Positions 35,093 to 46,649 of a DNA stretch of 64,000 bases are shown piece after piece. Every line of letters starts with the position of its first letter. The first letter of the stretch is position 1. The position numbers were made by a program, and so were the translations under genes. The DNA lies in assembly GCA_023362775.1 (NCBI GenBank), contig JALMGJ010000008.1:34335001-34399000 (forward strand). The letters are read 5' to 3'. This stretch comes from Charina bottae (lineage: Eukaryota > Chordata > Lepidosauria > Squamata > Charinaidae). The notes under the pieces were generated by a model that worked only from the letters and a program-made list of their open reading frames with translations, had not been told where the DNA came from and did not search any database.

Positions 35093-36019
35093 TTGTGCAG
35101 GGGGTGATAAGGAAATGCGAGGATGTGAGGTTTCTGTTTTTGTTTGCCCTTAAAACTCCTTTGTCCATGGAAATCTTTAGGTTTATACTCAATATAATAA
35201 CCCCCAAACATAACCAACCCAGCAAGAAAGCCCTTCTAGAACAGATGTAGGATAATATAATGTCAGTTTTAAAATATGCCTGGGAAGAAAGGAATACGAA
35301 AGACTGAATATTGATATGGATCAGAATTATTTTCACATAACCCCTTGAATATGGGATCATTAAAGGGAGCAAAAATAAAAGGAAAAAAAGATGGCTCAAA
35401 AAGGATTTTGCATGACTTGCCAATAATCATGCTGGTTTGTTTCATGTACAAAGTGGTCTCTAGAAGCTATTCTCATAAGCCACTTTCTTTTCCTACCCAA
35501 CTATATGCACCCAAATCAGTTCCGTTTTTCTGACTGTGTGCTCATTGCAATGGTCGTATGTAGGCATGGGAAGCGTTGGGCTTTTTTCTTTTCTTTTTTT
35601 GCCCTACAGACATAAAAGTTGTGAAATGGCCCTGACATAAATCCTTCTCACTTTTCAAGGAGAAAGTGAATTCAGCGGAGTGAATAACTGCAGGAGCCTT
35701 TTCCTGACCAAAATTTGTATCTTGGGTCACAGCCATTTCTTTCTTTTGCCACTTTGGGAACTTCTGCAGATATTTCCCCAGAGAATCACAGCCAAAAGGA
35801 GGATGGAAAACAGCAAACAGTATTTTCTTTTATTCCAGACACTGAAATACCATTTCAAATATGACCCAAGCATTTATATGGGGTGCAGGGAACAGATACT
35901 TTATCCAAGCTGGATGAATGGAAACTGTGGATACGGGCAGGGGAGGTAAAATTATAGATCATGCTTGACAATTTCTATAGAAAGGTATTTCCACACTATA
36001 TATTTCCCCAATAGTCACG

Positions 36020-36740
36020 GCTCCTGATGGAAGAACAGGTGGCAGCCGTGGCTAAGAGGGTCTTTGCACACCTTCAGGTTGTGTGTCAGTTGTGCCCATT
36101 CCTGGAACAGGAGGCTCTGCTCACTGTCACTCATGCCCTCATGACTTCCCATCTGGACTACTGCAACACACTCTACATGGGGCTGCCTTTGAAGAGCATT
36201 CGGAAGCTTCAGCTGGTGCAGAATACAGCTGCATGGGTTGTAAATGATGTCAGTTATTCACACCAGTGCTTTGTGGGCTGCATTGATTGCCAATGTGTTT
36301 CTGGGTGTAATTCAAGGTGCTGGTTGTCACTTTTAAAGCCCTTCATGGCTTGGGACCGGGTTACCTGAGCGACCGTCTTCTCCCAGTTGTTTCTACCTGT
36401 CCAATCTGGTCCAGCAGGATGGGCATGCTCTAGGTCCCATCAGCCAAGGAATGTCAGCTGGTGGAGACCAGGAAACGTGCCTTCTCTGCTGTAGCACCTG
36501 CTCTATGGAACATCACCTCTCCTGAGATTAGGATGGCCCCAACCCTGTTGGCCTTTCAGAAGGCCTTGAAGATCTGGTTATATGCCCAGGCCTGGGACCC
36601 TGAGTGTGTGAAGGGCCCTGTTTCCTGTTTATGCTAAGATTATAATATTTCTGCAGGTGTTAGCAATATTTCTGCTGCATGTATTTAATTTTTCTTTTGT
36701 ATTGTGTTTTTAATTGGATTAATTGTGACTTGGTTTCTCA
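36020..36740 (+). mobile_element. L2-type LINE reverse-transcriptase 3' region
   Basis: An open frame at 36027-36368 reads LLTVTHALMTSHLDYCNTLY, GLPLKSIRKLQLVQNTAA. This is the well-conserved RT thumb motif of L2/CR1-type elements (SRLDYCNALL and IRKLQLVQNAAAR). Further motifs follow in shifted frames (PGYLSDRLLPVVSTC, then a RAFSAVAPALW-like and FQKALKIWL-like stretch), then the T-rich 3' UTR. It is 5'-truncated and frameshifted. Confidence 0.8.
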
Positions 36741-36845
36741 AGAACTATCACTCCCAAAGAGGAGAAGGACATTGATAATCAGGAACACTGATCCCAGGAA
36801 GAGTGGGAGACGGGGCTGAAGGAAAGATTTACAGATTTATAGAAT

Positions 36846-36951
36846 GGAACCTGCCTGGTTCATTCATTAAAAGAATGAACCAGGCAGATTCCCATATCTA
36901 TCTATATCTGTCTATGATATAGATAGATATGGGAACCTGCCTGGTTCATTC
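36846..36951. repeat. double palindrome (three alternating arms)
   Basis: Arm 36846-36865 (GGAACCTGCCTGGTTCATTC) is followed after 7 nt by its inverse at 36873-36892. A longer arm 36873-36908 (36 bp) is followed after another 7 nt by its inverse at 36916-36951, with one mismatch. The inner part of the longer arms is a TATC-type repeat. Confidence 0.97.
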
Positions 36952-37965
36952 TTTTGTTTGTTCCTCTCTCTCTCTCTCAAATACACACATAAACACATAT
37001 ATAGTGTATAAACATATCATACTGTCAGGTTTCCCGATAAGTCCAAACCCTGAAATATTTTACTAGAATTGTGATTGTGTGTATGAAAGGAAGCTTGCAT
37101 TGAAAGTCTGTAATATCCACCAAAGATGCATGAATCTAGATGATGTAGTAGGTCTAATCCTTTCAGACACATAATAATTGCTTTGATTGACAGTTGCCTG
37201 GCATTTTTTTTAAAGAAGCTGACAAAGAATTCTATGAGCTGGAAGGAAGAAAACTGTTTCACAAATACTTACAAAACTATTTTAGAGCAAGAATGGGATC
37301 ACTGCAGTAAATCCTAAATTCTTTCCAGGCCTTTTACCTGCATTAATATTCAGACTCTGAAGATACCGCAGAGAAGAATGGCTTATAATCAGTTTTATTG
37401 TGCTAGAATCAATAAACATCTACCCTCTTGTTTACTCCATATTATTATGTTTCAGTAGACAAACATTTGCCCCCCGTTTTGCTACAAAAACACTCCACAA
37501 AAGGAGCATCAACTTCAAATAAATTTGACCTTGGCTAAGATACAGTATGAAGTTTAGTAACATTTCTTTAACCTTAACCCGCCTTTGTGTCTTTTTTAAA
37601 TAAAAAAATACCCTACCTTTTTTTCCTGTTGTCTACCAGTGGCATAGATCAATTTCTTTATTTCGACCGCCCCTCCTTTTTTCCCCAAAGTGATATAGAA
37701 CCAATTTCATTTCTACTGCCTCATGTTCACCTATGTCATATTCCTATAGAATTTACTCAAAAGAACAATATTCAACTAACAAACTGCTCTACAAATTGTT
37801 TGGGGGGCACTGCTCTTGATGGGATCTGTACCTGTATCACTTGCTATACCTAGAAGCACAGTGATTTGAAAAACAGAAGCAAAATAAAGATAAAAATGTG
37901 GGTTTAATTTACATTTAATCCTTGTCAAGCTCTGCAGGTTGGTGGTCATTACTAGAACTTCCATA

Positions 37966-38370
37966 GTTTTACTGTGAGGAAGTGCTGTTTCTTCACTTCT
38001 GAATCCAGATTGCTATGCCCTAGAACAGAGCTTTCCAAACTGTGTGTCGCGACACAAAAGTGTGTCGCCACACACAGTCTGGTGTGTCGCCACACAACCC
38101 AGAAGCGCTGATCATCATCAGCGCTTCTGGGTTTTCCCGCGGCGACACACCAACAGCAGCGTGCAAAAACCCGAAAGCGGCAGTAGCGCTTCCGGGTTTT
38201 TGCGCGTTGCCACAACGGCGGCACTTCCGGGTTTTCCCGCGGTGACACACCAACGGAGGTTGGTGTGTCACCGCGGGAAAACTTTGGAAAGCCCTGCCCT
38301 AGAGTAAAACTATCCATTGTTTCTACAAGATATAATTATATAATTTATAGCCCATGAGAAATCTTTTACT
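37966..38370 (+). repeat. duplicated segment copy A, interrupted by a hAT MITE
   Basis: The sequence 37966-38025 plus 38297-38370 matches 39822-39960 at about 85-90 percent by eye. Shared phrases are TACTGTGAGGAAGTGCTGT, CATTGTTTCTACAAGATATA and AGCCCATGAGAAATCTTTT. Confidence 0.9.
38026..38296. mobile_element. non-autonomous hAT MITE, family 1, copy 2
   Basis: 271 bp with termini CAGAGCTTTCCAAAC and CTTTGGAAAGCCCTG, flanked by CCCTAGAA (38018-38025) and CCCTAGAG (38297-38304). The subterminal region is a set of GTGTCGC-type palindromes around CCGGAAGCGC-type motifs. The empty paralogous site at 39822-39960 confirms the boundaries. Confidence 0.95.
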
Positions 38371-38639
38371 GGGAAAGTAGCATATCTGTGCTACTTTCTA
38401 GGAGTGTAAACAGATTCAGTGAAAGAAAGGTCCCCCCATCTTCAAACGCTGGAGCAGAACAGGTCTCTCCTATCACCCCAGCCAACAAGTAGGGCTTCTG
38501 CCTGTGGGTACCACCTGAAGACCTATTTATCTAGCCCAGGAAGCCAAGAGAGATAGATTGATGTAGCCTCAATGATTCAGAGAAACAGTTTTACCTCAAC
38601 ACAGCAAGGTGACCTCATAAAAAGTATACTTCTTCTAAA

Positions 38640-38722
38640 AATCAATATAACCGCCCAGAGTCCCCCTAGGGGGAGATGGAGCGGTGATATAAATCAAATT
38701 ATAAATAAAAAAATATATACAT
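38640..38722 (+). mobile_element. L2-type LINE tail
   Basis: The stretch ACCGCCCAGAGTCCCCCTAG, GGGAGATGGAGCGGTGATAT and an AAATAAAAAAA tail is the terminal 3' UTR motif of squamate L2/CR1-type LINEs. A matching tail is at 50930-51015. Confidence 0.6.
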
Positions 38723-39821
38723 CTATCTTAGTATATAAATCAGAAACAAGTGGAACCTCTCCCCCACCCAGCCACCCAAATTACGAAGTATTCTGGTTCA
38801 CAATTATCCATCCCATCACCACCACATTTTCTGTTCTCCCCAACACGCTCAGTCCCTGTTGGCTTATTTTGGCATTTCATTACCTCCCCCCCTCTTTTTT
38901 TTCCTCCCAGGGACTTTTTATACATTTGGACACATCTTCTGTCTTAAACACGGATGGTGCAGTTTTAGTTGCATAAGAGTCTACACTTAGATAATGAGCT
39001 TACTATGAGTATACAATGCAAATTAACTGGTACATTACTTGCCCTAGAGTAAATTGGAGTATTTCCCACTTTTATGACTTTTAGACAATCTGGAGTACCC
39101 CCAGGCTTAATAGCACCTACTACTTGCACATTTATTTAGCTTTGGAAGAGCTGGAAATCCTCAGGCTTAATAGCTTAAAATATTTGCCATACCACATTTG
39201 CTTCATCAAGCTGCCAGGCAGTGAAAAATATCTGTTGAACAGCTTCTAAAGTAAAAAAAAAAAAAAGCAATTTTTGTAGCTCATCCACAGTTCAAGGCTT
39301 CCAGTTAAAAGGAAATCAAGCTCTTTTTACTTTTAATATGATTTGATTCAAAGTCCAGTGACATGCAGTTATTTTATTCAGCTGATAGTTAATGAGAACT
39401 AACTGCATACGAAGCTTTTCTAATTTCAAGTTCTCGATTACCTTCTACAATTAAGCTCTGGACAATCTATTTAATAGAGGCACAACTACTTATTCTTGTA
39501 CAGAAAAAAAAATTGGAACATTGGAGGGGATACCCACAGAGCAGCTACTTAATATGTTCATCTATGATATCCAGTAGAGAGATCAGGAGAAACAAATGAC
39601 CACGTCACTTTTAATGAGAAATGTTTAGAAACGTGCATGGGAATGGCCTTTGCTTCTCCAAGCATTGAAAGATATTGTCAACGTTGCCTTCTAAGTTATG
39701 GGTGGTTAGGACCAAAAGAATAGAAGCATTCTGTTGATGCCTAGGGCAAGCTCATAGAAAAGTATAAGCTGCTTTCAAAGGGCCAGTATCAAGATGCATA
39801 GAGCCTCTGATAGTATTTCAA

Positions 39822-39960
39822 CCATAGCTCTACTGTGAGGAAGTGCTGTGCTTCTTCACTTCTGTATCCAGATTGCTGTGCCCTAGAGTGAGACCATCCA
39901 TTGTTTCTACAAGATATAATTATATCATTTAAAGCCCATGAGAAATCTTTTGCTGAGAAA
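39822..39960 (+). repeat. duplicated segment copy B (empty site)
   Basis: This is a paralogue of 37966-38370 without the MITE. The target octamer CCCTAGAG occurs once, at about 39883-39890. Confidence 0.9.
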
Positions 39961-40561
39961 TGTTTTGTGGAAGGATTTTTGAAAGGGCTTTATAATGGGG
40001 AAGCCAAGTTGATTTTTTTCCCCAGCATAACAAATAATTCTACAAGTGCCATAATGTATTCTTTAATAATGCTGTCTATGAATTCAACTAAAATAGATAT
40101 TTTATTGTAAAAGTATTCCTTTGATAAACTGGATGACTTTAATTACATGTTCCTAGAAGATAAGCAAATCACATTTAAATTCTTTAAGATACAACAAGAG
40201 TGCTCCACTGAAGCCCCCAAAAGACCATGGAGGAATTTTACTGGTGGATACTACTAATCAAAACTGGCTTAATTTTAGCCCTGAGCAAAAGAAAACAAAA
40301 TGTCTGTCACTATTGGCAGGGCTGCTGGATCAGGATTGCTGCAAATAATGGTTTTATTTCTTTTAATAAGCAATGGTGCAGAACCTTCCTTGCATGGTTT
40401 TCTTTACACTGTTACAAGTAAATCAGCAAGAGGCTTAATTAAAGACAAACATTAAGGCAAGGAACCAAAGGAATTTTTCTGAAACTCCTTGGATAGGGAG
40501 TTTATTATCTTGTTTATTCTACTCATTGAAATGCCATGTATATATTGATGATGCAGCAAAG

Positions 40562-40689
40562 CAGAGGTGGAGAACCTGTGACCCTTCCAAATTATAAGTC
40601 TCAGCATCCTTTACCATTGGACATGCTGAGTGGTCTGCTGAGAATTGTAGATTGGCAATTTTTGGAGAGACACAGGTTCCTCACGCCTG
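40562..40689. mobile_element. non-autonomous hAT (Charlie-like) MITE
   Basis: A 128-bp near-palindromic element with ends CAGAGGTGGAGAACCTGTG and CACAGGTTCCTCACGCCTG, flanked by CAGCAAAG and CAGTGAAG (8 bp, two mismatches). It matches the abundant squamate hAT MITE with these ends. Confidence 0.85.
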
Positions 40690-41095
40690 CAGTGAAGAAT
40701 GTGTGTGAGAGAGAATGTGCACATGTGCTTTTATATTGCTCAGTTGATAAAAATGTAGCGTGCAAGTAAGCTAGATTTTAATTTGCAATACCGAGTTGTT
40801 TTATTTCATAAATTGCTCTGGCAAAAAAAAAATTGTTATCTCATATAATACTATTTTCCTGCTGTCTAATATATAGCAGCTTCTCACAAGGCTCTTGATA
40901 GTTTTCTGTCTACTCTGAAAGTCTAGGAGACCATTGAAAGAATGTCTTATTGACCTAAAGATCATCTGGTGGGAGGTAAAAGGTATTTTTGTTCTTGAAA
41001 TAAGAGTAATACCTTTCCTCTGTGACATATACAAGGCTGCCCAATAAATCTTTTGAAATGTATTTGTAGTCCTCAGATTGTTGTGGGTCAAAGAA

Positions 41096-41096
<1 letters not shown>

Positions 41097-41131
<35 letters not shown>
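41097..41131. repeat. (CA)n microsatellite
   Basis: About 17 uninterrupted CA units. Confidence 0.97.
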
Positions 41132-41133
<2 letters not shown>

Positions 41134-41524
41134 TGGAAAGCATAGCTCAAGGTCTCCCACAATATAAAGTCATAAAGGAAAAGAAAAATGTTGGCTTAAA
41201 CGACAGCTTTCCAAAAGGGGGGAAAAAGGAGCCATCAGTGTCAGCTTACAGTACACTTGATTTGAGCTTTGATTTGAATTTATTTTCTTTATTAGCAATA
41301 TTTCAACAGTCCATAGTGTCCTCTAAAAATCACATAAATTGCTAGCTTCAGTGCAGGCATAATACTTCCAATCCCTTACCAGTATTAAGTAAATGGAAGA
41401 GGACCAGACTGAAAACAGACACACACACACTCGTCCCTTTCTATAACTTTCTTGGGACAGCCTTAGTCTTGGTAGGCTTGTATTTTCTCTGATCATATTC
41501 ATCAACTTGGTGAGGTGTTCAACC

Positions 41525-42010
41525 CCGTCTATGTTTGTTTATTTATTTATTTTATTTATTTATTTTATTTGTTCAATTTATCTCCCGCCCATCTCCCATA
41601 CAAGGGACTCTGGGCGGGTTACAACAAATAAAATTTTAAAAAATTTTAAACTATACAAAATATCTAAAAACACAACAAGCATAAAATAAATAAAGTCCAA
41701 GATGGATTTGGAACCGCAGAGTAGATTAAGGTGCTACGGGGCCAGCCAACCCCACGAGGCACTACCACCTCCGTTGTCCCAGGCCAGGCGGCAGAGCCAG
41801 GTCTTAAGTGCCTTCCGAAAGGCCAGGAGGGAGGGGGCCAGTCTCACCTCCGGGGGCAGGATATTCCATAGGGCAGGCGCTATCGCAGAGAAGGCACACC
41901 TCCTGGACCCCGCTAGATGGAATTCTCTTGTTGAGGGGGTCCAAAGCATGCCCTCTCTGCATGCACGGGTGGGGCGGGCCGACGTTGTCGGGATGAGATG
42001 GTCCCTCAGG
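41525..42010 (-). mobile_element. L2-type LINE 3' end, antisense
   Basis: The minus-strand frame 41949-41734 reads MLWTPSTREFHLAG, CAFSAIAPALWNILPPEVRL and LLAFRKALKTWLCRLAWD, the conserved L2 C-terminus. The 3' UTR then runs leftwards to the GAGTCCCTTGTATGGGAGAT motif and a TAAATAAATAAAT tail at 41525-41570. It is 5'-truncated. Confidence 0.82.
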
Positions 42011-44382
42011 TATATATTTATATTTATAAAAGGAGAACGGAACAGGCTACTCTTGCTAATTCTCTTCCCTCTGTCCTCAAATACAAAAAGAGTTTGTGGA
42101 CACAGGTAAATTCATCATGTGACTGAGAAACATAATTATGCAAAATTCTAGATCAAGCATCCTGCTTAGAATGCTGGCATTAATGCTTTGATGGGGCTGT
42201 CTAGGATATGACACTGGGTCTAGCCTTATTTCTCCAAGTCCTCATTACTGCAATCATGGGATCATAAATGTTTGAATCAATAATTTTCAGTTGCAGCAAA
42301 AAGACATTTTATATAATAGATGACCTGACATCAGGAAAAAGATATGTATGCTGAACTTGTAGTGAAGGTAGCTGATCCACATAACAATACAGACCAAACC
42401 CCGACCATTATGTTGCCTGTTAAAAAACAAAACAGAAAAAAAATGTTTAAAAATAGGGGAAAAGGAATAAAGTTAGGGAAAAACAGAGTAAGGCTTAGGA
42501 TATCGCAGACCATCCCCCAGTGGTATTTCTTGGTTTCCCAGGATGGTATTTTTAAAAATAAAAATAGAAAGGGGCAAATACAAAATAATAACAAAGTATA
42601 TATACATTTGGAAAAAGAAATAAAAAACTGCAAAGATAGGGGCATTATAGGACACACACAACACTCAACTCCACTGGATTTATTCCAAGTTATATATGTA
42701 TTGAGCTCAAAAACTCATATTTCCTACTTCTTATGCATTATGACCTGACTCTGCAACAGTTGGGGTGGGGAGGGGAAAAAAACAATTTTATATTGTATAA
42801 TGGACACAACATTATTTTATTGTCATCACAGGGCAATTCCTTAGAAATAAATTATTTCATAAATTTGACTGAATTGAACAGATTGATAAAACTAGATAAA
42901 TGGCTAAGTAAATTATATATTGTGCATGTGTAAATGCTATGCCTTCTGATTGAGTGTAAATGAATTGATTGCCACATGAGAGTGTTTAATGGGCTGCTGT
43001 ATGCACTATGGTAATTAGCCTTTAGTTGGTGTTTAATGAAGATTTAAATCTTGCCAAGGCAAGCAAGGGCAAGATAAAATGAGTCTCCTACAGTACCTTT
43101 GCTTCCCATGGAGAATGCAGTTGACCTCATGTCACCATACAAAATGTTCTTGGCTGTGGCTGCTTTGACATATGCTTAGTAAAGATGCTGAAAACATCTG
43201 CTCACAGAAAATGCTAACTTTTTATTCAGATAAGGACAAAGTTACGTCCTTATGGAACACAATCCTTTCTGAGATTCCCTAGGGTTTTAGATTTTGCTAT
43301 AGGGATCGTTCAGATTTAACTAACTTTAGATGTCATTTATATACTTTCTCCAGTGACAAATTCTTACTGTAACCTCAACATCTGTACCTACTTTTAAAAC
43401 AATGTCAGTTTCCCCCAATACTGCTTGCAAACTACATATCCTGATCAGTCCAAAAAAATCAATTTTAATTCCTGCCTTGCTGAAGAACATAATGACCCCA
43501 CCACATCTATACTCTGTAATGCTCATCTGTTTTATATGCGAGCAGAAACAAGCAGTGAATTAATCTATTATAATGTACTTTCAAGGCTTAAAAATAAACC
43601 TAAAAGAACACTAAAGAGATTATTAGAGCTCAGCCAAGTATTCATTGTAGAAAATTATTATTTGAAATTAGAGGCTGGAAGTATATGAGAAGTTTCCCAA
43701 AGTTTTGCCATCATTTTGTCATAATCCTCACCCCCTATTTCATCATTTAGGTTAAAGTTGTACAGCTTCAGCATCAAAGCCTACATATGGCCCCCAAACG
43801 TTTTGAATACAACCCTAAAACCCTTCCAAAAATTGGCATTATTTTTTTTAATGTTTGTCTTGCCCCTCCCATTTATTTTTGCTGGACCTGTCTACCTTTT
43901 GGGCTGTGACCCCTATGCCACTCAAAAAACTTGTTCACCTATAGTTTAAGCAGATCAGACAGAACAAGCATAATGGAACAGAAGAGGCAAAAGAAATATT
44001 CACTCATAATTAATCTGTGGCTTTAAAAGAGGCTTGAAGGATAGGTCTATCATGGGCTATCAGTCTTGAAACCTAGTGTTATCTCCATGTTAGGGGTAGT
44101 ATACCTCCAAATACCAGTTGCAGGGGGAAAACGGTGGGAGAGGTATGTTTCCAGCTCCTGCTTCTGAACACCCCAGAAGCATCTGGTTGAAACAAAATGC
44201 TGGATTAAAATGCTGGACAGGGCTGTTCTTGCAGTTCTATACATTTTGTAACTCATACGATTTGTCAGTTTTTCAAATACTTGATGATGAAATTAAATTA
44301 TACACCGTTTGGCTCAGCAAGTATCAAATTTTCTTTTAAAAATGTATATTTCTGACAAAAGACAGGTTTTGGGGGAAAATAA
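42011..44382. other. unassigned AT-rich intron sequence
   Basis: Long frames on both strands at 42331-42748 are A/T-rich shadows of each other, without motifs. Confidence 0.55.
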
Positions 44383-44533
44383 AATATCAATATAAGGGTT
44401 TTTTTCTTTAAAAAAAGAAGAGCTATTGATTGATGTAGAAACAGTATGGAATGAACTTTCTTTTCTAAGTTCATTCCATTCTCTATCCACATTAATCAGT
44501 AGTTCTTTAAAAAAACAGCTCTATATTGATATT
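44383..44533. mobile_element. foldback element (imperfect palindrome), superfamily unknown
   Basis: A 151-bp imperfect palindrome. The outer arms AATATCAATATA (44383-44394) and TATATTGATATT (44522-44533) are perfectly inverse. The inner arms TGGAATGAACTT and AAGTTCATTCCA (44447-44458 and 44467-44478) enclose an 8-nt loop. The middle of each arm is diverged and A/T-rich. I see no clear target duplication. Confidence 0.6.
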
Positions 44534-46246
44534 ACAAAGTGATAATAAAATTTCTTTTAAAAAATAAAAACATCTCCTGTTCTTTTTATTTATTTATTTA
44601 ATTTTAATCACAAAAAGAAGAGAAGAAAAACACACACCTAAAAGTGCTTTAACAAAACAGTGAAATACAACAAAGGAAAAAACATGTTAATATATCATTA
44701 TAACAGTAAACAATTACAATTCTATATATACTTATCTAATACAATTATTATTAAAGTACATATATATTTCTAATACAATATTTTCTTTTCTTAATATATG
44801 TTTGGTCTTTCAATAAAGTATTTTTCTTCCTTGCAGATTTGTCTATGATAACTCATGTCTTTTCCTCAAATAATACTTTCATAAATCAATATATTATAAC
44901 CATTACTTGCTATAGTCTGCATAAAATAAAGTCCATAATAAGGAGCATGGTAAAATGCAATTCATTTTAGCACCTTAGCAAATAACCTTCATAATTTACT
45001 CTGGTCTCCCATCACAAAAGAGTGAATTACGCTCTGCTAAACTGGGTTGACCTGCTGCTATCTTTAATCCATAGGTCAGATCTGGCCATGTGTGTAACCC
45101 TAAAAATGACAAAAGTCGTTGATATTGGTTGCCAGCTTGTTGCACTATAGCACAAGAAGTTTGTGACATTAGGAAAGAATTCCAGAACATCTTTGGAGCT
45201 TCCATAGTAAAATCTTATTGCCTTTGGGTAGCGTTCACCTGAGCCATAGGATGGATAAGGTGATTTCTACTGAAGGCTTAGAAGGAAGGTCCAATCTCTT
45301 GGGGAGACCTGACATTGCAAAAATCTTTGCAATCATTATTTCTCTGACTCTGGACATCTGGCAGGGAAAGGGGGTTAAAAGGCAATTATGCCTTGGTTGC
45401 ACTAGCACAAGTTGTATCATAGCCAAGCATTACACATTAGCCCTGCAAGGAAGTGCATACAGAATGAATGAATGAATGAATGAATGAATGAATGAATGAA
45501 TGAATGAATGAATGGAGCATGTGTATTGCTTGTAATAGACAGGAAATAGATTCTAAGAAGAAAAGCCAATTAAGAATAGGGGTCGGGAGATCTCTTCTGC
45601 TTTTCATTTGATTAGGAAGTTCTAGGACAGCAAAATTCTTGATGAAAAACTTACCCTGTAGTACAGAAAGAAAGAAAAAATGATGTACAAGACAGAAAAA
45701 AAGAATGAATTGCAATATAATAGAGAGAAAGGATTACATGTACATATCCAGGAAGATTTCTTACTGAAGCAGATACAATTTTTATTTTATTTTTATGCAC
45801 TTATTTTTATGTATTTTTATTTTAAAGGACTTATAGGCTGCTCCAATTATAAACAACTTTGTGTGGCCAAAAAGTCCCTCTCCACATCTCAAGTTAAAAA
45901 CCACAAAATACAAATCATACAACAAACAAATCCATAAAATCACTGAGATAAGAAAAAACACGATCAACTGAACGAAGTTAAAATTCACTGCTAGAAGGAC
46001 CAACATCCCAGAGAGAAAGATCCAAACTTTATGTTTATGTGCAAATATATCCCAGAGACTGCAATGGTGCTGCTTATTAAGAAGAGAATAATCCCAAGCA
46101 TGTGTCCTCAGAAGTAAATCACTGAGTTCAACAGAAGTTTAGTCCCAGTAAGAATCTTTAGGACTGTAGCTTGATTAGTAGTTTATATATTATTAAAATG
46201 TATATAATCAAGCATCCAAAGAATAACTAAACACTTATTTACTGTA
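44534..46246. other. unassigned, very AT-rich, possibly old LINE UTR
   Basis: The TTTATTTATTTATTTAATTT at 44587-44606 and the A-rich stretches after it suggest an antisense LINE 3' UTR, but nothing diagnostic remains. Confidence 0.4.
45462..45514. repeat. (GAAT)n microsatellite
   Basis: About 13 tetranucleotide units. Confidence 0.97.
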
Positions 46247-46510
46247 TGTGTTGGATTTCGGTGCTGCCGCTGATTCCCAAGAAGGAGGGAATGCATTCCA
46301 AGTTGATAAGAGGAATTGCAGTCCAGAGACTGTTGCTGGGAAAGTTAAGAGGTTCAGGGTAGCTCCGCCCTAGAGTCTTCCAGGTTATTTGTGCTTAGGT
46401 CAGTTAGAGTAGCTTTAGTCTGGCAAGATTCTGTCTGTATGGTGAGAGCAATAAAGAAGTGGAGTTTGGAATACACTGACTCGTTGTTCTTGGGCTGGCC
46501 CTGATAATTT
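46247..46510 (+). mobile_element. LTR-like fragment or solo LTR (tentative)
   Basis: It begins TGTGTTGGATTTCGGTGCTG, contains a GGCAAGATTCTGT motif, a polyadenylation signal in GCAATAAAGAAGTGG, and ends near GGCTGGCCCTGATA. Fragments at 51740-51885 and 55800-55912 share the order CAAGATTCTGT, AATAAA, then a CTGTCTGG-like end. Target duplication is not clear. Confidence 0.5.
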
Positions 46511-46649
46511 ATTTCATTTATGACCTGTTTTTCTCTAACATGGCATTACCTGTTTTTTTGCTCAGCAAGGCATACATTGGATCCCTTGCACTTCTGTCTA
46601 CGTAAGAACAACCTTTTGATGTCAGTTGTACAGATACTGACTAGCTCCG

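Larger units (their letters stand above)
34264..36019. other. unassigned intron sequence
   Basis: It contains the two microsatellites listed separately. The frames at 35088-35949 show no family signature. Confidence 0.55.

Noticed and set aside
42331..42748. frames of 108 and 134 codons on opposite strands
   Set aside because: A/T-driven composition, mutual shadows, no domain or motif.
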